Source: Fidelibacterota bacterium (GTDB lineage: Bacteria > Marinisomatota > Marinisomatia > Marinisomatales > S15-B10). Taken from it: DNA of 17,790 bases. The DNA lies in contig PAYY01000021.1 of the NCBI GenBank assembly GCA_002715465.1, positions 54,793-72,582 on the forward strand, read 5' to 3'. A model generated the notes under the pieces. It was given only the letters and a program-made list of their open reading frames with translations, did not search any database and had not been told where the DNA came from. Position numbers and translations under genes: made by a program. Of this stretch, positions 1 through 6,365 are shown piece after piece (positions within the stretch are counted from its first letter, which is position 1; every line of letters begins with the position of its first letter).

Positions 1-1008
1 ACTTGCGCAATGTGTAAATGTCAGATATTAGAAGGAGGTGGAGAAATCCTTCCTACGGAAATGGGGCATTTAAGCCGAAACGAAGCGAAGGATAAATGGC
101 GATTGGCTTGTCAAGTTAAAATCAAGGAAGATATGAAAATCCATGTACCGGAAGAAATATTTAAAATTAAAAAATGGGAATGTACTGTTGTTTCAAATAA
201 GAACGTAGCGACATTTATAAAAGAACTTGTTCTTGATTTGCCAAAAGGTGAAAACCTTGATTTTAAAGCTGGAGGATATATTCAAATTGATATTCCTGAA
301 TACTCTAATTTGGAATACAGGGATTTTGATGTTGAAGATCAGTACCATCCAGATTGGGATAAATATAATATTTGGAATTTAATAGCAAATAATGAAGAAT
401 CTATTTTTCGTGCTTATTCTATGGCAAATCATCCGGCTGAAGGTAATAGAATCATGTTAAATGTTAGAATTGCAACTCCACCACCAAAGCTTTGGGATGA
501 AGCACCTCCAGGAATTGCGTCAAGTTATATTTTTAACTTAAAACCAGGTGACAATGTGACTATTTCAGGTCCATATGGTGAATTTTTTATAAAGGATACC
601 GATAGGGAAATGATATATATTGGTGGTGGTGCTGGAATGGCTCCTATGAGGTCACATCTATTCCATTTATTCCACAGTCTTAAAACTGGTAGGAAAGTAT
701 CATTTTGGTATGGAGCACGATCCGTTCGGGAGATGTTTTATGATGATGATTTCAAGAAAATTGCTGAAAAATTTCCGAATTTTACTTACAAAGTAGCTTT
801 ATCAGAACCTCTTCCAGAAGATAAATGGAAGGGGCCTGTTGGTTTCATACATCAAGTAGTCCACGACCATTATTTAAAAGACCATGATGATCCTTCTGAG
901 GTTGAGTACTATATGTGCGGACCCCCAATGATGATCACAGCTTGTGAAAATATGATTTTTGAAATGGGTGTAGAAGAAGAAATGATAGCTTATGATGTTT
1001 TTGGCTGA
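1..1008 (+). CDS. nqrF: Na+-translocating NADH:quinone reductase subunit F (5' end outside window)
   Basis: NqrF is the NADH-oxidising subunit of the membrane Na+-NQR complex. It passes electrons from NADH through FAD and a 2Fe-2S centre while the complex pumps Na+ out of the cell. The open frame enters from the left edge, so the N-terminal membrane helix and first cluster cysteine are missing. What remains (335 residues) starts in the ferredoxin domain with two cluster cysteines (TCAMC, residues 2 and 5) and a third in WRLACQV. The reductase domain follows: the RAYS flavin motif near residue 137, GPYGEFF, the NADH-site GGGAGMAP near 208, and CGPPMM near 306. The C-terminus (AYDVFG) is of the family type. 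The stop codon lies inside the 3' end of the oppositely directed nqrM. The other nqr genes are presumably upstream, outside the window. Identification is secure. Confidence 0.97.
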   Translation, partial: TCAMCKCQILEGGGEILPTEMGHLSRNEAKDKWRLACQVKIKEDMKIHVPEEIFKIKKWECTVVSNKNVATFIKELVLDLPKGENLDFKAGGYIQIDIPEYSNLEYRDFDVEDQYHPDWDKYNIWNLIANNEESIFRAYSMANHPAEGNRIMLNVRIATPPPKLWDEAPPGIASSYIFNLKPGDNVTISGPYGEFFIKDTDREMIYIGGGAGMAPMRSHLFHLFHSLKTGRKVSFWYGARSVREMFYDDDFKKIAEKFPNFTYKVALSEPLPEDKWKGPVGFIHQVVHDHYLKDHDDPSEVEYYMCGPPMMITACENMIFEMGVEEEMIAYDVFG

Positions 1009-1175
1009 GAATTTTTTTCCAGACAATTATCAGGATTTCCATTACATATAGTGCATTCACTTTGTTGATTTAAGCCACCACAGGAACCTTGCAATGGTTT
1101 ATTTTTAAAAATAATACCAATTGACATGCCAAAGAAAGCAAGAGATAAAATGATTAGAACAAAGAGAAATTCCAT
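990..1175 (-). CDS. nqrM: Na+-NQR maturation protein NqrM (DUF539)
   Basis: This small membrane protein of 61 residues matches NqrM, the DUF539 factor required for making active Na+-NQR, probably by delivering iron to the complex. It has one N-terminal membrane helix (about residues 3-23), then the family signature [10 protein letters not shown] with its key cysteine at residue 32. Further cysteines follow in [12 protein letters not shown]. The length and the order of helix, GSCGGL and cysteine cluster are typical. The start is the only in-frame ATG upstream of the helix; no clear Shine-Dalgarno precedes it. Unusually, it is on the opposite strand to nqrF and overlaps its last 19 bases; in many genomes nqrM follows the nqr genes on the same strand. 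It needs its own promoter, probably in the divergent gap 1176-1283. Confidence 0.9.
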   Translation of the reverse strand: MEFLFVLIILSLAFFGMSIGIIFKNKPLQGSCGGLNQQSECTICNGNPDNCLEKNSQPKTS

Positions 1176-1283
1176 AATTAAAATTACTTAAATGTTTTAT
1201 AGTTTACCATTTATGAATAATTTGGTTTTGAATAATTTATTACCTTCAATAATTAAAAATTATAAATAGTAATGAGGTCTAAA

Positions 1284-2708
1284 ATGAAGAAATTAATTTT
1301 AGCATTGGTTTATTTACTGCCAGGTTTAGTAATTGCTGCATCTGATGGATATTCAGCTCCTCACCTTGAAGGGGGAGATTTATCAGTTATCTGGGCAATA
1401 CCATTTGCGGGTATTTTATTATCTATAGCAATATTTCCTCTTATTGCACCTAATTTCTGGCACCATAATTTTGGGAAAGTCTCAGTATTTTGGGGGGGGT
1501 TATTACTTTTACCAATGATTATAACTTTCGGTATTTCAATAACAATTTATGAACTACTACATGTTTTCTTGTTGGAGTATTTGCCTTTTATTATTTTATT
1601 GTTAGCACTATTTACAATTGCTGGAGGCGTTAGAATAAAAGGCTCTCTTAGAGGTACTCCAGTACTTAATCTTGTCATTTTAATGATAGGTACACTACTT
1701 GCTAGTTGGATGGGTACAACTGGTGCAGCCATGCTTCTAATAAGACCTTTAATTCGTGCGAATTCGTGGAGACAGAAAAAAACGCATATAGTCATTTTTT
1801 TCATTTTCCTCGTTGCAAACGTTGGCGGATCATTAACTCCATTAGGTGATCCTCCATTGTTCCTAGGTTTCCTTAAAGGCATTGATTTTTTTTGGACAAC
1901 TAAAGCAATGTTTCTTCCTATGGTGGTAGTATCAATAATTTTATGGATTTTATTTTATTTAATTGATTCCTTTTATATGAAAAAGGAGCCAAATAGGACA
2001 GCTCCCTTGGAAGAATCTGAATATGAGAAACTGGGGATTGAAGGGTCAGTAAATCTTATCCTTCTTGCCTTAGCAGTAGGTGGTGTTCTAATGAGTGGTA
2101 TATGGAATCCGCATATTTCTTTTTCTATTTATCATGTTGAAATTGAACTTCAGAATTTATTCAGAGACTTGCTTCTATTGGTACTTTCCTATGCTAGCTG
2201 GAAGTTAACATCTGTAGCTATTCGTGAAGGTAATCAATTCACATGGTTTCCAATTCAGGAGGTTGGTAAACTTTTTGCAGGAATTTTTATTACTATTATT
2301 CCAGCTATAGCAATTCTTAAGGCTGGTAAAGAGGGCGCTTTAAGTAGTATTGTTGGTACAGTGTCTACTTCAGCAGGAGATCCAATTAATGTTGCCTATT
2401 TTTGGGCTACTGGTATCCTCTCAAGTTTTTTGGATAATGCTCCAACATACCTCGTATTTTTTAACACAGCAGGTGGTGATCCTACAGAGTTAATGGGTAA
2501 TTTATCTCAAACTCTACTTGCAATTTCAGCTGGTGCTGTATTTATGGGTGCAAATACTTATATTGGTAATGCACCTAATTTTATGGTAAAAGCTATTGCT
2601 GAGGAGCAGGGAATTGAAATGCCGAGTTTTTTTGGTTATATGTTAAAATATTCTATTCCAATTCTGATACCAATATTTTTTCTAGTGAGTTTGATCTTTT
2701 TTAATTAA
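1284..2708 (+). CDS. NhaD/CitMHS-type sodium:proton antiporter-like membrane protein
   Basis: A polytopic inner-membrane transporter of the ion transporter superfamily that includes NhaD and CitMHS; the likely reaction is Na+ (or Li+)/H+ exchange. From the start used here it has 474 residues. It has an N-terminal hydrophobic leader, the segment WAIPFAGILLSIAIFPL, about ten or more membrane helices, and the conserved re-entrant-type motifs NVGGSLTPLGDPP (about residues 179-191), SSFLDNAPTYLVFF and MGANTYIGNAPNFM. These resemble the proteins grouped as CitMHS_2. I chose ATG 1284 over ATG 1272, because a GAGG sits at 1274-1277, six bases before 1284. It follows nqrF/nqrM, so Na+ extrusion and Na+/H+ exchange sit side by side. 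The substrate is inferred; a carboxylate carrier is the alternative. Confidence 0.82.
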   Translation: MKKLILALVYLLPGLVIAASDGYSAPHLEGGDLSVIWAIPFAGILLSIAIFPLIAPNFWHHNFGKVSVFWGGLLLLPMIITFGISITIYELLHVFLLEYLPFIILLLALFTIAGGVRIKGSLRGTPVLNLVILMIGTLLASWMGTTGAAMLLIRPLIRANSWRQKKTHIVIFFIFLVANVGGSLTPLGDPPLFLGFLKGIDFFWTTKAMFLPMVVVSIILWILFYLIDSFYMKKEPNRTAPLEESEYEKLGIEGSVNLILLALAVGGVLMSGIWNPHISFSIYHVEIELQNLFRDLLLLVLSYASWKLTSVAIREGNQFTWFPIQEVGKLFAGIFITIIPAIAILKAGKEGALSSIVGTVSTSAGDPINVAYFWATGILSSFLDNAPTYLVFFNTAGGDPTELMGNLSQTLLAISAGAVFMGANTYIGNAPNFMVKAIAEEQGIEMPSFFGYMLKYSIPILIPIFFLVSLIFFN

Positions 2709-2732
2709 TTCTAAAGATTTACTTTTTAGGGA

Positions 2733-3272
2733 ATGCGAATAACTAAAGTCTATACTCGAAAAGGTGATGATGGAACCACTAGTCTTGGTAAAGGTGAACG
2801 AGTTATGAAAAACTCTTTTCGTATTATTGCATTCGGCTCTCTTGATGAATTGAATTCCGTAATTGGTGTGGTTCTTTCTGAGAAAATTAATGAAAAAATT
2901 ATTTCTACCTTAAATATCACTCAGCAGTTGTTATTTCATATAGGTGGTGAACTCTCAGTACCTAGTGAAAAATTAAATTTGTTGAAATCTAAAGATGTTA
3001 ATCAGCTAGAAGAAGCTATTGATGATTTGAATAAAGATCTTCCACCTCTAGAAGATTTTGTGCTGCCATGTGGTTCAAAAGCTAGTGCATTTCTACATCA
3101 AGCTAGAGCTGTTTGTCGTAGATCGGAGCGTGACCTCGTTAATCTTGATCAGGAAGAGGGGATTAACCCACTCTATATACAATATATTAATAGATTATCG
3201 GATTTTCTTTTTGTGGCGGCACGATATAGTAATTTTTGTGATGATATTAAGGAAAATCTCTGGGAGAAATGA
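2733..3272 (+). CDS. pduO: cob(I)alamin adenosyltransferase, PduO/MMAB type
   Basis: This 179-residue cytosolic enzyme transfers the 5'-deoxyadenosyl group of ATP to reduced cob(I)alamin, making adenosylcobalamin for B12-dependent mutases and reductases. Family motifs are in order: the N-terminal nucleotide-binding loop YTRKGDDGTTSL (residues 7-18), FGSLDELNSVIG (34-45), LHQARAVCRRSERDL (121-135) and YINRLSDFLFVAAR (151-164). Length is normal for the single-domain form. It lies 24 bases after the antiporter on the same strand. An AGGG at 2728-2731 is too close to the ATG to be an ideal ribosome binding site, but no better start is available because the nucleotide-binding motif begins almost at once. 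No B12-dependent enzyme is in the window, so its client is unknown. Confidence 0.93.
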   Translation: MRITKVYTRKGDDGTTSLGKGERVMKNSFRIIAFGSLDELNSVIGVVLSEKINEKIISTLNITQQLLFHIGGELSVPSEKLNLLKSKDVNQLEEAIDDLNKDLPPLEDFVLPCGSKASAFLHQARAVCRRSERDLVNLDQEEGINPLYIQYINRLSDFLFVAARYSNFCDDIKENLWEK

Positions 3273-3277
3273 GTTTA

Positions 3278-3349
3278 ATGTCACTAAAAATTTTTTTTAG
3301 TGGAATATTTATTTCATTATTTTTTTCAACCTTTTTGTGGGGACAGTGA
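3278..3349 (+). other. detached signal-peptide coding segment of the following gene
   Basis: An ATG at 3278, five bases after the pduO stop and preceded by GGGAG at 3262-3266, opens a 23-codon frame encoding a textbook signal peptide: MSLK, a hydrophobic core and an ending FLWGQ. It runs into TGA at 3347, and a second in-frame TGA follows at 3356. The same frame then reopens and continues into the beta-barrel-like gene. In the frame one base over, 3342-3398 is open and reads DSDPFELIQVSRSGR, a plausible start of a mature protein. The simplest reading is one extra base near the G run at 3339-3342 and one missing base around 3375-3390, which together would restore a single protein. Confidence 0.6.
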
Positions 3350-3418
3350 CCCCTTTGAACTAATCCAAGTCTCCCGGTCGGGACGGCAAACACAGGAATA
3401 GGATTAGATAAGGGTGGA

Positions 3419-4294
3419 TTGATTCTAGGTGGTAATCTCGCAAATCAGAATATTGATTGGTGGCATAGTGCTTTGGACTCAACAGGCGAACACTCTGGGG
3501 ATCTTGTATCTCGAATAGGTGATCTGAATTTTAACTATGGTGTAACTGATAATTGGAATTTACAAGTTAGCTTTTTAGGTGGGACTAGAAATATGTATTT
3601 TCCAGGTACACCAAATATTCATCATAGAAATGAGAAAAAATCTGGATTAGCAAACATTAGAGTAATTTTCAGATATCTTGATACTAATCAAGATTTTGGA
3701 CCTGGAGACCGTTTTTTTCTAGGTTTTGGTTTATCAATTCCATCAGATAATACATTGAAAGAAGATCCTTTTTCTTTAGGAAAACAAGGACTAGATCACA
3801 CACATTTTTCTATGAGTGAAGGTGTTCTAAAAGGAATAGGAGAAATCCAGTTTTTTAGGCGAACAGAATCTCCTTTTCTTCTTGGTTTTGTAGGTAGACT
3901 AGAATCCCCATTTGGTCCAAGTAAATACGGTTATCAACCAGGAACAGAAGTGGCTATATCAGGGATGAGTTATATTCATGGGAAAAGAGTTTTGGGAGCT
4001 ATGCCTTTTTTTATTATCTCGGGACAATTTAGATCAAGGAGTTATTGGAATGGAAAGGTTTCCCCAAATTCAAAAGTATCAATAATCCAAACCGGAGCTG
4101 GTCTAGCCTGGAATCTAGGAGAATCTCTTATTACCCTTTCTGCTCAATCACCATTTATTTTTAAGACAAATATGATTGATGAAACTAATTCTGTGAATAG
4201 TAGAACTGAAGTTTTTTTATTATCACTGAGCTATAGGAAGATGTTTAATCTTGTTCATGGTATGGGAAAAAAGGATAAAAAACATGATCATTAA
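3419..4294 (+). CDS. beta-barrel-like outer-membrane protein, 5' end disrupted
   Basis: The intact part of this gene (291 residues from TTG 3419; the frame is open from 3359) alternates polar and hydrophobic residues in short strands rich in Gly, aromatic residues and Asn. Examples are GDLNFNYGVTDNWNLQVSF, DRFFLGFGLSIPSD and LITLSAQSPF. It ends in a strand followed by a charged, histidine-containing tail (GKKDKKHDH). This is the look of an outer-membrane beta-barrel, similar in style to the MetA-pathway/transporter-like barrels, but I cannot name the family. The true start is very probably ATG 3278, which supplies a signal peptide but is separated by two in-frame TGA codons. It is either a young pseudogene or a gene with two compensating base errors. 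The rest shows no decay. The following lipoprotein gene overlaps its end by 11 bases. Confidence 0.6.
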   Translation: MILGGNLANQNIDWWHSALDSTGEHSGDLVSRIGDLNFNYGVTDNWNLQVSFLGGTRNMYFPGTPNIHHRNEKKSGLANIRVIFRYLDTNQDFGPGDRFFLGFGLSIPSDNTLKEDPFSLGKQGLDHTHFSMSEGVLKGIGEIQFFRRTESPFLLGFVGRLESPFGPSKYGYQPGTEVAISGMSYIHGKRVLGAMPFFIISGQFRSRSYWNGKVSPNSKVSIIQTGAGLAWNLGESLITLSAQSPFIFKTNMIDETNSVNSRTEVFLLSLSYRKMFNLVHGMGKKDKKHDH

Positions 4295-5525
4295 AAAAAG
4301 ATGGATTATGAAATGTGTGCAAAAAAACTTTCTAAGCAAACAAATTTTTTTATACTTATTAAGTATTATTCTTTTGACTTGTTCTTCGCAAAAGAACGAA
4401 TTTCTCCTTTTTGAATCTCCTTCTGAAGCAGGAAGTCGATTCCCCAATTTGATTTCTACAGTTGAAGGTACTTTACTAATGTCTTGGCTAAGTCCATCTG
4501 AAAATCATCAATCATATTCTCTAAAATTTTCAGAGTTTGACGAGGGGAATTGGAGTAAACCCGTTACAATATTTTCTGGAGAAGAGTTTTTTGTAAACTG
4601 GGCTGATTACCCATCTATTTTTCAACTTAATGGTGATACACTCGTAATACATTGGTTATACAAGAATGGTTCTGGTGCGTTTCAATATGATGTTTTTGTT
4701 TCTATTTCGATGGATAGAGGTGCTAATTGGAGTGACCCAGTTATTCCTCATCGAGATGGAATATCAACAGAACATGGTTTTGTTTCATTTTATCATAAAG
4801 ATGGAAATGCAGGAATAGTTTGGATAGATGGAAGAAATTTAAAAAAATCTGAAAATGATCATGGATTAGGTGATATGTATTTATATACTACAACTTTGAA
4901 AATGGATATGAATCTTGGACCAGAGACTATATTAGACTCTCGAATTTGTGAATGTTGCCCAACTGATGCTGCTACAATTGGTAAAATTAATTTAATTGCA
5001 TATAGGGATAGGAATGAAGATGAAATTCGGAACATTCAGTTGATTCGATCTAATGATCAGGGTTGGTCAGAGCCAACTATTGTCCATGATGATGAATGGA
5101 AGATTCCCGGTTGTCCTGTAAATGGTCCTAAGTTAGCGGTTAATGGAGAAAAACTCGGAATTGCTTGGTATACTGCTCCAAAAGGAGAGGCAAGGGTTAA
5201 TTTAGCATTTTCATATGATAGGGGTTTGACCTTTACAGAGCCACTTCGAGTAGATGATGGTATGCCATTAGGTAGAGTCGATCTTGAATGGATTGATAAT
5301 AATCGCATAGTTGTAAGTTGGATTGAATTGGAAGGTGAGTCAGCACAATTAAAATTCCGACAAATTTTATTAGGTGGTGAGATGAGAGCGTCTCAAGTAG
5401 TAAAGGAAATAGATTCTAGTAGGGGAAGCGGATATCCTCAAATGGTTAAATTTGGGAAAGAACTGATTTTTGGTTGGACCGTTCCGGTTGATAGTAAAAT
5501 TGAAATAGTAAAGTTTTCTATTTGA
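4284..5525 (+). CDS. BNR/sialidase-fold lipoprotein with CxCC motif, function unknown
   Basis: A predicted exported beta-propeller protein of 413 residues. It starts with a basic, hydrophobic signal sequence and a lipobox-like LLTC (Cys 33), so it is probably a lipoprotein. Two Asp-box repeats are visible, SMDRGANW (142-149) and SYDRGLTF (310-317), as in sialidase-fold propellers. It also has WIDGRN, DSRICECCPTDA (Cys 222, 224, 225), AYRDRNEDEIRN and PGCPVNGP (Cys 277). I recall this Cys and RDR/CPVNGP pattern from proteins annotated as sialidase family in several environmental phyla, but know of no demonstrated activity. The cysteines could bind a metal; that is inference. ATG 4284 is chosen because AAGGA lies eight bases upstream; ATG 4251 has no such site. 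It overlaps the barrel-like gene, suggesting coupled translation and a shared envelope task. Catalytic sialidase residues are not evident. Confidence 0.75.
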   Translation: MIIKKRWIMKCVQKNFLSKQIFLYLLSIILLTCSSQKNEFLLFESPSEAGSRFPNLISTVEGTLLMSWLSPSENHQSYSLKFSEFDEGNWSKPVTIFSGEEFFVNWADYPSIFQLNGDTLVIHWLYKNGSGAFQYDVFVSISMDRGANWSDPVIPHRDGISTEHGFVSFYHKDGNAGIVWIDGRNLKKSENDHGLGDMYLYTTTLKMDMNLGPETILDSRICECCPTDAATIGKINLIAYRDRNEDEIRNIQLIRSNDQGWSEPTIVHDDEWKIPGCPVNGPKLAVNGEKLGIAWYTAPKGEARVNLAFSYDRGLTFTEPLRVDDGMPLGRVDLEWIDNNRIVVSWIELEGESAQLKFRQILLGGEMRASQVVKEIDSSRGSGYPQMVKFGKELIFGWTVPVDSKIEIVKFSI

Positions 5526-5584
5526 TAATATCAATAATTAAACAATAAAATAAATCTTTCCTAAAATTCTAATCCAATATTTCT

Positions 5585-5607
5585 AAGTTTTTTTATAAAA
5601 AAAACTT
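5585..5607. terminator. AT-only hairpin after the BNR lipoprotein gene
   Basis: A perfect 10-bp inverted repeat (5585-5594 with 5598-5607) has a three-base loop and is made of a T tract opposed to an A tract. It lies 60 bases after the lipoprotein stop and just before a promoter-like element. It could end the upstream transcript, but the stem has only two G-C pairs (including the closing region) and the following T run is short, so the call is modest. Confidence 0.4.
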
Positions 5608-5612
5608 TTCTC

Positions 5613-5641
5613 TTGACATTTTGCTAAATCATGAGTAGTCT
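5613..5641 (+). promoter_or_regulatory. promoter-like element upstream of the small membrane protein pair
   Basis: A perfect TTGACA lies at 5613-5618. Seventeen bases later TAGTCT (5636-5641) is a weak -10 match. It sits directly after an AT hairpin and about 160 bases upstream of the first small gene, so transcripts would carry a long leader. The -35 is convincing; the -10 is not. Confidence 0.4.
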
Positions 5642-5703
5642 TAGTTTGATTTGTGGGTATTTTGACCTCGGAGCCACAAAAAAGATTTTAATACTTTCAT
5701 TAG

Positions 5704-5774
5704 GGTAGTAGTGAAATTTGTAATATGCTCTATAAATGAGTCGTGGAGCCTAATAATTTCACAACGTTATTACC
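5704..5774 (+). promoter_or_regulatory. folded 5' leader of the first small membrane protein gene
   Basis: An 8-base inverted repeat, GTGAAATT (5711-5718) and AATTTCAC (5755-5762), is flanked by GGTA (5704-5707) and TACC (5771-5774). Together they can form an interrupted stem ending 12 bases before the strong ribosome binding site at 5787. The second small gene has a leader with a similar beginning (GGTA-CTATGGTGATT at 6077), suggesting that leader and gene were duplicated together. No known riboswitch class is recognised. Confidence 0.45.
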
Positions 5775-5799
5775 GTAAAATCAAATAGGAGGGATCACA

Positions 5800-6027
5800 A
5801 TGGCTAGTTTGAAAGATACGTTCTCCACTGTTGGCGGATGGTTTGGTGATTTTGTTAGCCTTGGATTGTCCTTAGCGATGGTCTTTCTCGTAGTAGATGC
5901 ACTCTTTGGTGTTGGTACAACGGGTATTGTGGATAATGTGGCTGACCTCGTCGGGGCATTTACCGATAATGGATTGACTGGCTTAATTGCCTTCGTGGTC
6001 TTCATGTCTATATGGGGCAACAAATAG
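5800..6027 (+). CDS. small membrane protein A of a tandem paralogous pair, family unknown
   Basis: A 75-residue protein I do not recognise. It has an amphipathic N-terminus (about 1-16), a hydrophobic helix (about 18-37, ending VVDALF with an acidic Asp 33 near the membrane face), a connecting segment GTTGIVDNVADLVGAF (39-54), and a second helix (about 59-72). No signal peptidase site is evident. The start is firm: AGGAGG at 5787-5792 lies seven bases before ATG 5800, a stronger site than most genes here have. It shares the core VVD-LF-GTTG-VDN-LVG-F with the next gene. Its codons use more G and C than the neighbours, consistent with high expression or different ancestry. It could be a structural or oligomeric membrane peptide, holin-like protein, or ion-translocating hairpin; none of these is shown. 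Confidence 0.8.
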   Translation: MASLKDTFSTVGGWFGDFVSLGLSLAMVFLVVDALFGVGTTGIVDNVADLVGAFTDNGLTGLIAFVVFMSIWGNK

Positions 6028-6055
6028 GTTAATTTTGACCTTATCATAGTTTCAT

Positions 6056-6073
6056 CCCCTCCAATTGGAGGGG
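6056..6073. repeat. perfect 18-base GC-rich palindrome between the small genes
   Basis: CCCCTCCAATTGGAGGGG reads the same on both strands and can form a 7-bp stem with an AATT loop, 28 bases after the stop of small gene A. No T run follows, so it is unlikely to be a simple terminator. It may protect or partly end the upstream message, or be an operator for a dimeric protein. Such a G/C block stands out in this AT-rich sequence. Confidence 0.7.
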
Positions 6074-6124
6074 GAGGTACTATGGTGATTCATATAGATA
6101 TGGTGTCATGCAATCAGTAACCTC
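6074..6124 (+). promoter_or_regulatory. folded leader of the second small membrane protein gene
   Basis: GAGGTACT (6074-6081) can pair with AGTAACCTC (6116-6124) with one bulged A. Inside it, GATT (6087-6090) pairs with AATC (6112-6115), and CATATAGATATG (6091-6102) forms a small hairpin. The fold ends ten bases before the ribosome binding site AGGGAG at 6134-6139. It abuts the palindrome at 6056-6073, so the two stems could stack or compete. Confidence 0.45.
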
Positions 6125-6147
6125 GTTAGCATCAGGGAGAATTACCT

Positions 6148-6363
6148 ATGATTAGGAATGCATTACAAACTATTAGTGGCTGGGGAAAAGAAATAGTTGA
6201 TTTCGGTGTAGCCATTATAATGGTTGGCATCGTAGTTGATATCTTGTTTCCAGGGACAACAGGTGTTGTAGATAATATCGCTTCCTTAGTGGGCGATTTT
6301 TCATCACATGGAGTAGCAGGTGTAGTAGCCTTGCTTCTCTTTGTTCTGATATACAATAGATAG
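6148..6363 (+). CDS. small membrane protein B of a tandem paralogous pair, family unknown
   Basis: A 71-residue paralogue of the preceding protein. It has an amphipathic N-terminus, helix 1 (about 17-34, ending VVDILF with Asp 31 at the place of Asp 33 in A), linker GTTGVVDNIASLVGDF (36-51), and helix 2 (about 55-69), ending in YNR. The match with A runs through the core without gaps except one residue in the PG/GVG turn. The N-termini and the helix 2 sequences have diverged while hydrophobicity is kept, which argues for two functioning copies under selection. AGGGAG at 6134-6139, eight bases before the ATG, fixes the start. There is no promoter-like sequence between the genes, so co-transcription with A is likely. 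Function unknown. Confidence 0.8.
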   Translation: MIRNALQTISGWGKEIVDFGVAIIMVGIVVDILFPGTTGVVDNIASLVGDFSSHGVAGVVALLLFVLIYNR

Positions 6364-6365
6364 AG

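Noticed and set aside
1..9. Apparent N-terminal truncation of NqrF
   Set aside because: The frame is open to the window edge, so this is a cut of the window, not a broken gene.
1176..1283. Divergent promoters between nqrM and the antiporter gene
   Set aside because: The gap is almost pure A/T with several TATAAA-like strings by chance; none pairs convincingly with a -35.
1547..1882. 111-codon minus-strand frame inside the antiporter gene
   Set aside because: Antisense shadow; the sense strand carries clear transporter motifs.
3058..3300. 80-codon frame within pduO
   Set aside because: Out-of-frame shadow of a well-matched gene.
3347..3358. TGA codons read as an amino acid (selenocysteine or a changed code)
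   Set aside because: Several neighbouring genes end in TGA (nqrF, pduO, fmt, rsmB), so it is a normal stop. The hairpin TCCC-GGTC-GGGA downstream is too small for a bacterial SECIS, and a selenocysteine at a signal peptide border makes little sense.
5631..5708. 25-codon frame in the leader of small gene A
   Set aside because: It begins inside the presumed promoter, has no ribosome binding site, and shows no distinctive protein character.
5781..6047. Minus-strand frame opposite small gene A (and a similar one opposite small gene B)
   Set aside because: Thr/Pro/Ser-rich translations typical of shadows. Both exist because the two sense genes are similar. The sense strands have strong ribosome binding sites and membrane-protein character.
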